Part shown: piece by piece, positions 1 to 7,406 of the stretch | Numbering within the stretch: the first letter of the stretch is position 1 | How the letters are laid out: each line of letters opens with the position of its first letter | Assembly: GCA_937895705.1 (NCBI GenBank) | Contig: CALBKM010000007.1 | Span: 1-56,976, forward strand | DNA: 56,976 nucleotides | Source of the DNA: an uncultured Clostridia bacterium | Lineage (GTDB): Bacteria; Bacillota; Clostridia; Lachnospirales; Lachnospiraceae | Direction of reading: 5' to 3' | Position numbers and translations under genes: made by a program | Notes under the pieces: model-generated | Databases searched by the model: none | The model's input: the letters and a program-made list of their open reading frames with translations, nothing else | Told to the model about the DNA's origin: nothing

Positions 1-96
1 GAGTACTGGTCGGAACCGGAGTCGGAGTACTGGTCGGAACCGGAGTCGGAGTACTGGTCGGAACCGGAGTCGGAGTACTAGTCGGAACCGGAGTAG
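1..96 (-). repeat. 24-bp tandem repeat coding for PTPVPTST
   Basis: Four contiguous copies of a 24-bp unit (three identical, the fourth diverged at its inner edge) lie in frame within the partial secreted-protein gene. The unit is a multiple of three, so copy changes would lengthen or shorten the linker without a frameshift. There are no spacers between copies. The array may continue beyond the left edge. Confidence 0.95.
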
Positions 97-760
97 TAGT
101 TACTTTACCTTTAGAACCAGAATAGTATTCATAAAGTTCATCTTCTGTAGGGTAAGTATAACCTTCCGGAGAACTTATTTTCCAGTAAATTCTGGTTTTA
201 ATTGCAATACCAATATCCGTTTCAGGATTGAATTTATCTTTGGTCTGAAATAACAGCACTATATAATAGTAACCGCCGCTAGCTCTATATGTACCTCGTA
301 TAGATTCACAATTAATTTTTTCTTGTTGTTTAATTGCTTCACCAAATTGGTCCCATAATGTTCTTTCCCAACCCAATTCTCTTTTTGAGTCATTATACTT
401 ACTGTCAGAACTGTAATACAAATCACCAACTGTGTAAACAGGAAGTTCAAAACGTCCTAAAGCAAAATCCAAATGATTATAATACTCGCCGTCAATCCTA
501 TAAAGCTTATCATAAAACTTTTCTTTTAAAATCTTACTTTCATAAGGTTTAAACTTTTCTTTTAAGTAGTGAGAGCCAGAGTTGTATGCTTGGTACAGTT
601 CTAAGAACTCTTCATATGTAAACAATGTCTCATTCATAACATCTTCTGTAGCGATTGGACGGTTAAGTGGGTTTTCTTTAGCAAAAGCAGTATTTTTAGG
701 TATAAGGCAGACTACTGTAAACAAGCAACAAACAAAAAATGAAAATCTTATTTTTTTCAT
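1..760 (-). CDS. Secreted protein with Thr/Pro repeat tail (partial, runs off left edge)
   Basis: An open frame of 253 codons starts at ATG 760 on the minus strand after a good ribosome binding site (AAAGGAAG) and has no stop before the window edge, so the 3' end is missing. Residues 1-27 form a signal peptide (basic MKK start, hydrophobic core, cleavage likely after AFA). The mature part is rich in Tyr, Lys and Glu (GYYYIVLLFQ, SSPEGYTYPTEDELYEYY) and matches no family I can name. From about residue 222 it becomes a Thr/Pro stretch built of the unit PTPVPTST. Such stretches usually act as linkers between a secreted domain and a further domain or wall anchor, so another domain probably lies outside the window. 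Function unknown. Confidence 0.85.
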   Translation of the reverse strand, partial: MKKIRFSFFVCCLFTVVCLIPKNTAFAKENPLNRPIATEDVMNETLFTYEEFLELYQAYNSGSHYLKEKFKPYESKILKEKFYDKLYRIDGEYYNHLDFALGRFELPVYTVGDLYYSSDSKYNDSKRELGWERTLWDQFGEAIKQQEKINCESIRGTYRASGGYYYIVLLFQTKDKFNPETDIGIAIKTRIYWKISSPEGYTYPTEDELYEYYSGSKGKVTTTPVPTSTPTPVPTSTPTPVPTSTPTPVPTST

Positions 761-825
761 ATTTCTTCCTTTCGTATGGTGTGGGTAACGGTTCCCATGA
801 ATCATGTATAAACAGTTTTAAAAAT

Positions 826-854
826 ATTATAAAGATAAAACTATCAAAAAGCAA
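826..854 (-). promoter_or_regulatory. Predicted promoter of the secreted-protein gene
   Basis: On the minus strand TTGCTT (849-854), a 17-base spacer and TATAAT (826-831) lie about 65 bases upstream of the ATG at 760. This is a close match to the housekeeping sigma-A pattern. Confidence 0.6.
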
Positions 855-996
855 TATAAAGATACTGTTTGAATCCGGATGTTTGCGAAGAAACGTAAGA
901 AAAGAGATAGAACAGACATTGAAATCATACTTGTGATATGATAAAATATCCGTAAATACGAAAAAGAGAATTCGAAATAATGAAAGGAGAAGCGGG

Positions 997-1359
997 ATGT
1001 TAATCAGTGAACGGATTTTTAAGATACTCAAAGAAAAGAAGATGACACAGACGGAGTTTTCGAAGCGTACCGGAATCCCTTGCAGTACCGTTAGTGAGTG
1101 GAAATCGAAAAGAACCAATCCTTCTGCGGAGAAGATTATGGACATCTGTGCGGCACTGGAAGTGACGCCGGAGCAGCTTTTGTCGGGGAGAGGGCTGGAT
1201 GAAGAGGAAGGTTTGGAGTCTTCGCAAAAAAACGTGCTTACGCCGCTGGATTGGCAGATTATTAATGATTACCACGGATTGCAAGAGGCACAAAAAAGAA
1301 GACTGTTAGCGTATGTGGAGGCTTTGAAGCAGTTGGAGAAGTTGGAGGAGATGGATTAG
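997..1359 (+). CDS. XRE-family transcriptional regulator
   Basis: The 120-residue protein is a short DNA-binding regulator. Residues about 5-62 form a Cro/C1-type helix-turn-helix (ILKEKKMTQTEFSKRTGIP, then STVSEWKSKRTNPSAEKI), followed by the typical LEVTPEQLLSG end of the fold. The C-terminal 45 residues are charged and helical (LQEAQKRRLLAYVEALKQL) and probably dimerise. The start ATG has an AAGGAGA site 8 bases upstream. It lies just before the ORF6N gene and the first of three related palindromes, so it could bind there, but that is only inferred from position. A housekeeping, phage-derived or toxin-antitoxin role cannot be told apart. Confidence 0.9.
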   Translation: MLISERIFKILKEKKMTQTEFSKRTGIPCSTVSEWKSKRTNPSAEKIMDICAALEVTPEQLLSGRGLDEEEGLESSQKNVLTPLDWQIINDYHGLQEAQKRRLLAYVEALKQLEKLEEMD

Positions 1360-1393
1360 GTGTTCAAGGTGAAATTCTTGCACCTTGAATGCG

Positions 1394-1416
1394 TGAAGTC
1401 GCAAATTGCGACTTCA
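1394..1416. repeat. Palindrome copy 1 (11-1-11) upstream of ORF6N gene
   Basis: A perfect inverted repeat, TGAAGTCGCAA / TTGCGACTTCA with one central base (1405), lies between the XRE gene and the ORF6N start. It closely resembles the palindrome inside the ORF6N gene (1639-1665); the differences are paired, so both remain palindromic. It could be an operator or an RNA hairpin. Confidence 0.9.
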
Positions 1417-1444
1417 TGATGGGAACAAAAGATGGGAGGCTACG

Positions 1445-2449
1445 ATGGAAGAAATTATGACGGTAGAGAATATTCAAAACAAAGTATATGTAATACGTGG
1501 ACAGCAAGTTATGTTGGATTATGATTTGGCCGAGATTTATGGGTATGAAGTAAAAAATCTTAATCAACAAGTTAAGCGTAATATTGCGAGATTTCCGGAA
1601 GATTTTATGTTTCAGTTAACAAGGGACGAAATTGAATCCGTGAAATCACAATTTGTGATTTCACGAGATGACTACTTTTTCGAAGGTCAAGGAGGAGGCA
1701 GAAGAACGTTACCTTATGCTTTTACAGAACAAGGTATTTATATGCTCGCCACTGTTCTCAGAGGTGAACTAGCAGAGCAACAAAGCATCTTTATTATGCG
1801 TGCATTTCGTGAAATACGTCATTATATAAAACAGAATCAGCAGTTTGTTACACAGTCGGAGATGCGACTTGTTACGGCAAAGGTATCCGAAATATCTGTG
1901 CAGGTAGCAGGTGTTGTAGATTGGAAGAATAAAACTGAGGAGAGATTTGATAGTATTCAGAAAAGCATAGATACGTTTAACGAAAACTTTGTTTCGGATA
2001 AAGACTTTAAAAATTTTGTTATCTATAAAGGACAGAAGTTTGAAGCAGATGTTGCATATGTAGACATTTATCAGCAGGCACAGAAGAGTATTTATGTGGT
2101 GGATGACTATATGAATACGAAGACGTTGCAGCTCTTGTCACAGAAGCAGGTAGGAATTGAAGTGATTCTATTCACAGAAAACGGTCGCGGGAAAAGAGGC
2201 TTTTTGACTTCGACAGTTGTAAGTGATTTTGTTCAGCAATATCCAACCTTGCGTATAAAACCGAATCCGGATTGTCATGACAGGTTGATTGTTTTGGATT
2301 ATGGTTTACCGACGGAGCAGGCATTCCATTGCGGTGCGTCCAGTAAGGATGCGGGAAAGAAGCTTTGTGCTATTAACACAATTGCGGATACGAGTATGAT
2401 TCATCCGGTGATGGACAAGTTGCTTTTAGCACCGGATAAACAGTTATAG
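1445..2449 (+). CDS. ORF6N domain protein with PLD-like C-terminal domain
   Basis: The 334-residue protein starts with an ORF6N DNA-binding domain (residues about 8-115: VYVIRGQQVMLDYDLAEIYG, RFPEDFMFQLT, GGRRTLPYAFTEQGIYML), a family common in phages and mobile islands. A coiled linker follows (residues about 135-185). The C-terminal part has HDRLIVLDYG followed by FHCGASSKDAGKK, which resembles half of a phospholipase-D-like site (H..R..D, then G.SS.D.G); the HKD lysine is replaced by Arg. I chose ATG 1445 over a TTG at 1406 because GGGAGG sits directly upstream of it. Related palindromes occur before, inside and after the gene. Function unknown; host-phage interaction or island regulation is plausible. 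Confidence 0.88.
   Translation: MEEIMTVENIQNKVYVIRGQQVMLDYDLAEIYGYEVKNLNQQVKRNIARFPEDFMFQLTRDEIESVKSQFVISRDDYFFEGQGGGRRTLPYAFTEQGIYMLATVLRGELAEQQSIFIMRAFREIRHYIKQNQQFVTQSEMRLVTAKVSEISVQVAGVVDWKNKTEERFDSIQKSIDTFNENFVSDKDFKNFVIYKGQKFEADVAYVDIYQQAQKSIYVVDDYMNTKTLQLLSQKQVGIEVILFTENGRGKRGFLTSTVVSDFVQQYPTLRIKPNPDCHDRLIVLDYGLPTEQAFHCGASSKDAGKKLCAINTIADTSMIHPVMDKLLLAPDKQL
1639..1665. repeat. Palindrome copy 2 (13-1-13) inside ORF6N gene
   Basis: A perfect 13-1-13 inverted repeat centred on 1652 lies within the coding sequence, at the residues VKSQFVIS of the ORF6N domain. Relative to copy 1, the changes G/A at two positions of the left arm are matched by C/T at the partner positions in the right arm. 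Confidence 0.9.
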
Positions 2450-2453
2450 TTTT

Positions 2454-2476
2454 TAAAGTCGCAGTTTTTGATTTTA
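2454..2476. repeat. Degenerate palindrome copy 3 after ORF6N gene
   Basis: Five bases after the ORF6N stop, a 23-base stretch matches copy 1 at 16 of 23 positions (AAAGTCGCAG on the left, TTTTTGATTTTA on the right) but its arms no longer pair perfectly. Confidence 0.5.
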
Positions 2477-2693
2477 AAGAAAGGATCGCTCATGAACAAA
2501 AGAGATTTCCTGAGACAATATTTATAAAGCACGGGTGTTTTTCGATAAAATCTATGATATAATGAATGAAGCGGAGAAACGAGACTGTGTACGGATATTC
2601 CCTGAAACTGTGCTTTTCGGACAATCCGAAGTTTCGCTCATTGCGGAGTGACATGTGAGTAAGACCGGATGCAAGGAGAGAAGGAGAGTTTGA
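2477..2693. other. Gap without a recognisable gene
   Basis: Only very short frames occur here (for example 29 codons from ATG 2562), none with a convincing ribosome binding site or family match. It adjoins the acetyltransferase remnant and may be decayed sequence of the same gene. Confidence 0.5.
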
Positions 2694-2981
2694 ATTTTCG
2701 GAGGAGGCGGTTTCTTTGGGAGCCCGAAAATCTATGAGTGTGTCAATGATGAACGGGGAAGTGGGATTATTATGGAATATGTCAACGGGCAGAGCATGTT
2801 GGAACATGGTTTTTACGAGATGAATGCATCTGTAATTGCGGCATGGGTAAGGTCCCATAATGAGAGTAGCGTACATGTACTGGAAAAGTGTTCTTTTGTT
2901 TTGGAGGGACGACTTAGGAAGCATGCCAGAGATAAAAGCGACACATTATGTTATTCAATCTTGAAGGAAGAGTGGAGGTAA
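2694..2981 (+). pseudogene. Remnant of a RimJ/RimL-type GNAT acetyltransferase
   Basis: The frame holds only the C-terminal part of a GNAT fold. NESSVHVLEKCSFVLEGRLR corresponds to the usual N..S..VLEKCGF..EG motif of ribosomal-protein-type acetyltransferases, followed by the normal protein end (DTLCYSILKEEW). The upstream part, open from 2694, gives low-complexity residues (GGGGFF) that do not match the N-terminal half of the family, and a stop closes the frame at 2691. The possible ATG at 2772 lacks a good ribosome binding site. I read it as a truncated, decaying gene; four intact GNAT genes follow within 5 kb. Confidence 0.7.
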
Positions 2982-2984
2982 TCT

Positions 2985-3572
2985 ATGAAACTTATCGACA
3001 TTTCGCAGGAGGTTTTATCTTGTAAGGTATTTCCGGGGGATGATAGCCCGAAAGCAGAACTTGTAAGAAGCATGGAGGACGGAGAACTATATAACCTTTC
3101 CATGCTTTCCATGTGTGCCCATAATGGGACTCATGTGGATGCACCGTTTCATTTTATCAATAACGGAAAGACGATAGATAAAATGCCTTTGGAGGCTTTT
3201 GTAGGAGATTGTTTTGTGACGCGTCATGAAGGAGATGTGTCTGCGGTGGATGCCCATGAGATTTTAAAGAAAGCAGAAGAAGCCGAAGCAAAGGAACGTA
3301 TTTTAATTGCAGATAAGGCAACGGTGACATTAGAGGCGGCAGAAGTGTTTGCGGAAGCGGGGATAAAACTGCTGGGAAACGAGAGTCAGACCGTGGGACC
3401 GGAAAATGCGCCCATGGCGGTACATAAAGTGTTGCTGGGGAAGGAGATTGTGCTGCTGGAGGGCGTGGTGCTTTCCGGTGTTTCCGAGGGTAAGTATTTC
3501 TTAAGTGCGGCACCGCTTAATTTCGCAGGATTTGACGGAGCACCGTGTCGGGCGTATTTGATCGAGAAGTAA
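2985..3572 (+). CDS. Cyclase-family metal hydrolase (kynurenine formamidase-like)
   Basis: The 195-residue protein belongs to the cyclase family (PF04199), metal-dependent hydrolases that include bacterial kynurenine formamidase. The signature is AHNGTHVDAPFHF (residues about 45-57), giving the metal-binding His and Asp residues. MKLIDISQEV and FPGDDSP are the usual N-terminal strand and substrate loop. The length fits the family (about 200). The start has GGAGGTAATCT upstream. No tryptophan genes are nearby, so the substrate is unknown; members act on formamides, amides or cyclic esters. It starts 3 bases after the acetyltransferase remnant and may once have shared its transcript. Confidence 0.85.
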   Translation: MKLIDISQEVLSCKVFPGDDSPKAELVRSMEDGELYNLSMLSMCAHNGTHVDAPFHFINNGKTIDKMPLEAFVGDCFVTRHEGDVSAVDAHEILKKAEEAEAKERILIADKATVTLEAAEVFAEAGIKLLGNESQTVGPENAPMAVHKVLLGKEIVLLEGVVLSGVSEGKYFLSAAPLNFAGFDGAPCRAYLIEK

Positions 3573-3658
3573 CAGTCGGTTTATACCGCGCAAGAGTTAT
3601 AATAATTATCAAAAAAGAAAGGCAGGGTTGATGAAATGATACATAAAAACAACGAGAA

Positions 3659-3679
3659 CAGGAGAGTTGGCATCTCCTG
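3659..3679 (+). promoter_or_regulatory. Hairpin just upstream of GNAT gene
   Basis: CAGGAGA and TCTCCTG pair around a 7-base loop, ending 8 bases before the AAAGGAGAG ribosome binding site at about 3685. It contains a GGAG itself. It has no following T-run, so it is not a simple terminator; a role in translation is possible but unproven. Confidence 0.45.
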
Positions 3680-3698
3680 AATTTAAAGGAGAGTTTGA

Positions 3699-4313
3699 AT
3701 GAATATTTTAGTCAGAGAAGAAGAGAAAAAAGATTACCGTCGCGTAGAAGAGATTACAAGAGCGGCCTTTTCCTATCCGGGAAGGATTGAGCGAGGCGGC
3801 ATCGGATGTCCTTATGAACACTGGATGGTAAATGAGTTGCGAAAAAGGGATGGGATTTTACCGCTAAGTCTGGTGGCAGTGAATCAGTCTGATGAAACAG
3901 AAGAGCTTGTAGGACATATCATTTGCAGTAAGGCGGAGGTTCAGACAGAGAAGGGTGTAATTCCGGTGTTAAATATGGGTCCTATCAGTGTTTTGCCGGA
4001 GTATCAGCGGCAAGGAGTCGGAAAAGCCCTAATTAATTCCATGATAGAAAAAGCGAAACAACTTGGTTACGGAGCAATATTATTTTTCGGACGGCCGGAA
4101 TATTATCCGCAGTTTGGGTTTAAGGAAGCCTCTGAGTTTGGCGTGGCAGATGCGGAAGGATATAACTACCCGTCGTTTATGGGAATGGAACTGATACCGG
4201 GATACTTGAAAGAAGCAAATGGCGGAAGGTTTTACGAATCGGATATTTACAACGATGAGTTGAACCGGGAACAAGTGAGAAGATTTGATGAGCAATTTTT
4301 GAGAGAGGAGTAG
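3699..4313 (+). CDS. GNAT family N-acetyltransferase (YhbS-like)
   Basis: The 204-residue protein has a GNAT fold for transfer of an acetyl group from acetyl-CoA. Motif A is visible as VLPEYQRQGVGKALINSMIE (residues about 105-124), the Q/RxxGxG/A pyrophosphate loop, followed by the strand GYGAILFFGRPEYYPQFGF typical of the YhbS-type subgroup. Its C-terminal tail is longer than the minimal fold. The ribosome binding site is AAAGGAGAG. It stands first in a run of four GNAT genes and a NUDIX gene, all on the plus strand. The acceptor substrate cannot be read from sequence. Confidence 0.9.
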   Translation: MNILVREEEKKDYRRVEEITRAAFSYPGRIERGGIGCPYEHWMVNELRKRDGILPLSLVAVNQSDETEELVGHIICSKAEVQTEKGVIPVLNMGPISVLPEYQRQGVGKALINSMIEKAKQLGYGAILFFGRPEYYPQFGFKEASEFGVADAEGYNYPSFMGMELIPGYLKEANGGRFYESDIYNDELNREQVRRFDEQFLREE

Positions 4314-4320
4314 CAGGAAT

Positions 4321-4851
4321 ATGTTCAAATTAGTTTTTCCAACCTTAGTGTACAAAGAAAAGGCCATAGAGTTTATCGACGAATTTAAGGAGTATAATTC
4401 TGAGATAAACGGAAGCGGAGCCCTGGATGGGTATCTTGAGGATTCCACCTACGAGGAATGGCTTAAGAAGGTACTTGCTGACATTGATATTGCCAATGTG
4501 GAAAAGCCGCGGGTGCCGGCTCTTACCTATTTTTACGTACGTGAAGAGGATGACAAAATTGTCGGAATGATTAACATTCGTCTGGCGTTAAATGATTTTT
4601 TGCGGACCGAGGGTGGACATATCGGGTATTGCATCCGGCCTACGGAACGGAGAAAGCACTATGCCACCGATATGCTGGCAAAAGCATTAGAGGTATATGA
4701 TACAATGAGTATCAAAGAAGTGTTCTTGGGCTGTGATAAGGACAATGTAGCTTCCTCCGGGGTAATAAGGAATTGCGGAGGAGAGTTGATCGAGGAATTA
4801 TACAGTGAGACATTCCAAGCAGAAATACAACGTTACGTGATTCGAAGATAA
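4321..4851 (+). CDS. GNAT family N-acetyltransferase
   Basis: This 176-residue GNAT protein follows its neighbour after 7 bases. It has IVGMINIRLALND (strands 3-4) and GHIGYCIRPTERRKHYATDMLAKAL, motif A with a relaxed glycine pattern (RRKHYAT), then LGCDKDNVASSGVIRNCGG, the usual N..S..V...GG end of the fold. It resembles the predicted acetyltransferases of COG3981. Substrate unknown. Ribosome binding site AGCAGGAA is modest, which fits translation coupled to the preceding gene. Confidence 0.88.
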   Translation: MFKLVFPTLVYKEKAIEFIDEFKEYNSEINGSGALDGYLEDSTYEEWLKKVLADIDIANVEKPRVPALTYFYVREEDDKIVGMINIRLALNDFLRTEGGHIGYCIRPTERRKHYATDMLAKALEVYDTMSIKEVFLGCDKDNVASSGVIRNCGGELIEELYSETFQAEIQRYVIRR

Positions 4852-4871
4852 AAACGATGTGGAGGAACTGT

Positions 4872-5996
4872 ATGAAAAGAAAACGTTTAGACAGAGATGC
4901 ATGGGGATTTCAGTATTTTCCGTATTACCAGATGCGGGTGGAAACAGAGCATTTTACAGGCTTGGCAGCTTTGATTTGTATGACTTCCGGAGAACCGCAG
5001 TATTGGGAGTGTCCAAAGGCGGGAAAGGTACAGGTTTGCGGAGAGGGGATGTGCTGGCTCCAGATGATACCGGACGAAAGAAAGCATATGGTGACGGCAA
5101 AGTATCTTCCCAACGGACGGGTTTCTCTTTGGTATGTGGATATGCTTGATGCGGTAGAATATGACAAAGACGGAATCGCCGTGTATGTGGACAAGTATCT
5201 GGATTTGATTTTTACACCGCAGGGGGATGTGAAAATTGATGACAGGGATGAGCTGGATGCGGCGTATGCATCGGGAGAACTGTCAAAGGTGCAGTATAAA
5301 GGAGCGCTTAAGGAATGTAAGGCTGTTAAAAAAGAATATTGTAAGAATGTGGAGCAGACGGAGCGGTATTGTAATGAGGTTCTTGCCTATGTGAATCAAA
5401 AAATTGCGAAAGGTGCCCGTGATTATAAAAAGGTAGTACGGGAAACTTTGGATGAGAAGCTTAAGAAAAGACCGACCATGCGTCCGTTGTTTTGTGTGGA
5501 TATGCTGGATTACGAGGAAGACTGGCCACATTCCGCCCGCCCGTCGGTGCGCGGAATTATCCGAAAGGGCGATACGCTCGCCATGGTACATAGTTTAAAG
5601 TACGATTACTACAAGATCCCGGGCGGAGGAATCGAAGGCGAGGAAGAGCATTCGGCGACGCTGATTCGTGAGGTGAAGGAAGAAACCGGCCTTACCGTAA
5701 AGCCGGAAACCATAAAAGAATACGGTTTTGTGCTTCGTTTGCAGAAGAGCGATTATCTGGAGAATACCATTTTCGAACAGGAAAACTATTACTACACTTG
5801 TGAGATTTCGGAAGAAGCCGGGGAGCAGAAACTTGACGATTACGAGGCTGAAGAAGGTTTTACTCTGGAGTTTGTGACCCCGGAAGAAGCAATTCGTACC
5901 AACCAAAATTGTCATTGTACCGAATGGGACAAGGCGATGGTGGAGAGGGAAACGAGGGTACTGGAAGGTCTGAAGCGAATGTGGGGCCGGGAGTAA
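4872..5996 (+). CDS. DUF402-NUDIX fusion hydrolase
   Basis: The 374-residue protein joins two domains. The N-terminal 175 residues look like DUF402 (GFQYFPYYQMRVETEHFTG, then LWYVDMLDAVEYDKDGIAVYVDKYLDL), a family that includes nucleoside di/triphosphate phosphatases. The C-terminal half is a NUDIX hydrolase with a full NUDIX box: GGIEGEEEHSATLIREVKEE then TGL, matching Gx5Ex7REUxEExGU, which binds the metal for pyrophosphate cleavage. I chose ATG 4872 rather than 4857 because GGAGGA (4861-4866) lies just upstream of it. Both halves point to nucleotide phosphate hydrolysis; the exact substrate is unknown. Confidence 0.88.
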   Translation: MKRKRLDRDAWGFQYFPYYQMRVETEHFTGLAALICMTSGEPQYWECPKAGKVQVCGEGMCWLQMIPDERKHMVTAKYLPNGRVSLWYVDMLDAVEYDKDGIAVYVDKYLDLIFTPQGDVKIDDRDELDAAYASGELSKVQYKGALKECKAVKKEYCKNVEQTERYCNEVLAYVNQKIAKGARDYKKVVRETLDEKLKKRPTMRPLFCVDMLDYEEDWPHSARPSVRGIIRKGDTLAMVHSLKYDYYKIPGGGIEGEEEHSATLIREVKEETGLTVKPETIKEYGFVLRLQKSDYLENTIFEQENYYYTCEISEEAGEQKLDDYEAEEGFTLEFVTPEEAIRTNQNCHCTEWDKAMVERETRVLEGLKRMWGRE

Positions 5997-6048
5997 GGAT
6001 AGAGCAGAAACCGGTAGCGGAATCCTGCCGTACAGAAGGGGACAGACT

Positions 6049-6537
6049 ATGAAATTTACATATCGTCTTGCGACACCGCAGGACTTAGAGCTTATCTGGA
6101 ATAAGAATATTGCAGAGAATCCGGAAGATACCCGTTGGGTGCAATGGAAAGAAGAATATATCCACTATAACAAAAACGGTATGGCCCAGACCTATGTGGT
6201 GGTATGTGAGGAGGAACCGGTGGGAGAATGTACGCTGATTTTGTCCCCGGAGTGCAATGCGGTCAACGGACGTCTACTCCTTGCGGATGGGAAAGAGACA
6301 GCAAATATCAACGCTTTGCGAATTGCAAAAGAATATGAGGGACAAGGGCACATTTCAAAACTGATGGCATGTGTGGAAAAAGCGGCGAAAGCGCAAAACA
6401 TACAGGCACTTACCATCGGCGTGGAGGCAAAGGAAACAAGAAATCTCGGCATTTATCTGCACTGGGGATATGATACTCTTGTGATGTCGGAAACAGAAGA
6501 CGATGAGTTGGTGTTATATTACAGCAAAGAAATCTGA
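6049..6537 (+). CDS. GNAT family N-acetyltransferase
   Basis: The 162-residue protein shows a compact GNAT fold: MKFTYRLATPQDLELIW start, TYVVVCEEEPVGECTLIL (strands 2-3), NINALRIAKEYEGQGHISKL (motif A with GQGHIS loop) and IGVEAKETRNLGIYLHWGY (strand 5 and the N..A/G..LY...GF motif). It lies 52 bases after the NUDIX gene on the same strand. Substrate unknown. Confidence 0.88.
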   Translation: MKFTYRLATPQDLELIWNKNIAENPEDTRWVQWKEEYIHYNKNGMAQTYVVVCEEEPVGECTLILSPECNAVNGRLLLADGKETANINALRIAKEYEGQGHISKLMACVEKAAKAQNIQALTIGVEAKETRNLGIYLHWGYDTLVMSETEDDELVLYYSKEI

Positions 6538-6606
6538 TAGAACCTAAAAGGGTGATGCCGAAAGATATAGCGAAGGGAAACAAAAGTCGGAGGAAAGGAG
6601 GCGTCT

Positions 6607-7128
6607 ATGCAAATCAGAAACGCAACTACCGGGGATTTACCCAAAATCAGAAAAATATATACTGCCGCCAAAACCTACATGAATGCTTCCGGGAATCCGA
6701 ATCAATGGGCGGAGGGGTACCCTCCGGAGAATTATTTGCGGCAGGATATCGAATTGTCCCGGCTGTATGTATGTGAGGAGAACGGAAGACTTTGTGGTGT
6801 GTTTATGCTCTCCATGGAAGATGACCCGACCTATCACCACATCGACGGGGCGTGGACTAATGAGGAGCCTTACGGTGTGATTCACCGGATTGCAAGTGAT
6901 GGCACGAAGAAAGGTGTCTTTAGTGCTGTGTTGGAGTTTTGTAAGGAAAGAATGGCGGAAAAGAGCATAACGAACCTTCGAATCGATACCCATGCGGATA
7001 ATAAGACCATGCAGCACCTGGTGGAAAAGTACGGGTTCGGGTACTGTGGCATCATATATCTGGAAAACGGTAGTCCGCGGAAGGCGTATCAGATGATTTC
7101 AGGGTCTGTTTTTGCTGTCAAATCTTAG
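6607..7128 (+). CDS. GNAT family N-acetyltransferase
   Basis: The 173-residue protein begins MQIRNATTGDLPKIRKIY, a typical GNAT first strand and helix. GVFMLSMEDDPTYHHIDGAW and YGVIHRIASDGTKKGVFSAV cover the central strands and motif A (SDGTKKGV in place of Q/RxxGxG), and RIDTHADNKTMQHLVEKYGF forms the cofactor and dimer region. This pattern matches a Firmicutes subgroup of small GNATs of unknown substrate. It has an AAAGGAGG ribosome binding site and is the last gene before a terminator. Confidence 0.88.
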   Translation: MQIRNATTGDLPKIRKIYTAAKTYMNASGNPNQWAEGYPPENYLRQDIELSRLYVCEENGRLCGVFMLSMEDDPTYHHIDGAWTNEEPYGVIHRIASDGTKKGVFSAVLEFCKERMAEKSITNLRIDTHADNKTMQHLVEKYGFGYCGIIYLENGSPRKAYQMISGSVFAVKS

Positions 7129-7213
7129 TTTGTAATATTTGTTAAAATATTTACAAAGTTTTGGCCGTTTGGTCCTAAAACCGCTTTTTTTGCGGAGGAC
7201 AGGCGGTTTTTTG
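7129..7213 (+). terminator. Terminator region between GNAT gene and rnf operon
   Basis: Right after the GNAT stop, TTTGTAATATTT and AAAATATTTACAAA pair around GTT. Further on AAAACCGC (7177-7184) pairs with GCGGTTTT (7203-7210) followed by TTG. The same CCGC can instead pair with GCGG at 7192-7195, extended by GTCCT/AGGAC, so two alternative hairpins share one arm. Confidence 0.7.
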
Positions 7214-7261
7214 TTAATTGTTAAAAGACTGCCAAGACTCGGCGGATATAGGACAATTTTG

Positions 7262-7290
7262 TTGACAAAGGTTGAAAAAGAATATATAAT
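7262..7290 (+). promoter_or_regulatory. Promoter of the rnf operon
   Basis: TTGACA (7262-7267), a 17-base spacer and TATAAT (7285-7290) form a consensus sigma-A promoter. The transcript would have a leader of about 110 bases before rnfC, ending in an AAAGG ribosome binding site. Confidence 0.85.
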
Positions 7291-7406
7291 TAAATCATCT
7301 TAATATTTAGATGTAAAACGAAGGCTTACGAAGGATATCGTCAAGTCTTGTTTTGCTATCTGTTGCATTTTAATATAATAAAACAATAAAGAAAGGTAGT
7401 TGAATC

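Noticed and set aside
1..96. Repeats at the left edge as a CRISPR array
   Set aside because: Copies are contiguous without spacers and lie in frame within a coding region.
739..936. Plus-strand frame of 65 codons
   Set aside because: It overlaps the start and promoter of the minus-strand secreted protein and has no family match.
2490..2924. Minus-strand frame of 144 codons
   Set aside because: It lies opposite the acetyltransferase remnant, whose plus-strand peptide matches a known family; the minus frame matches nothing.
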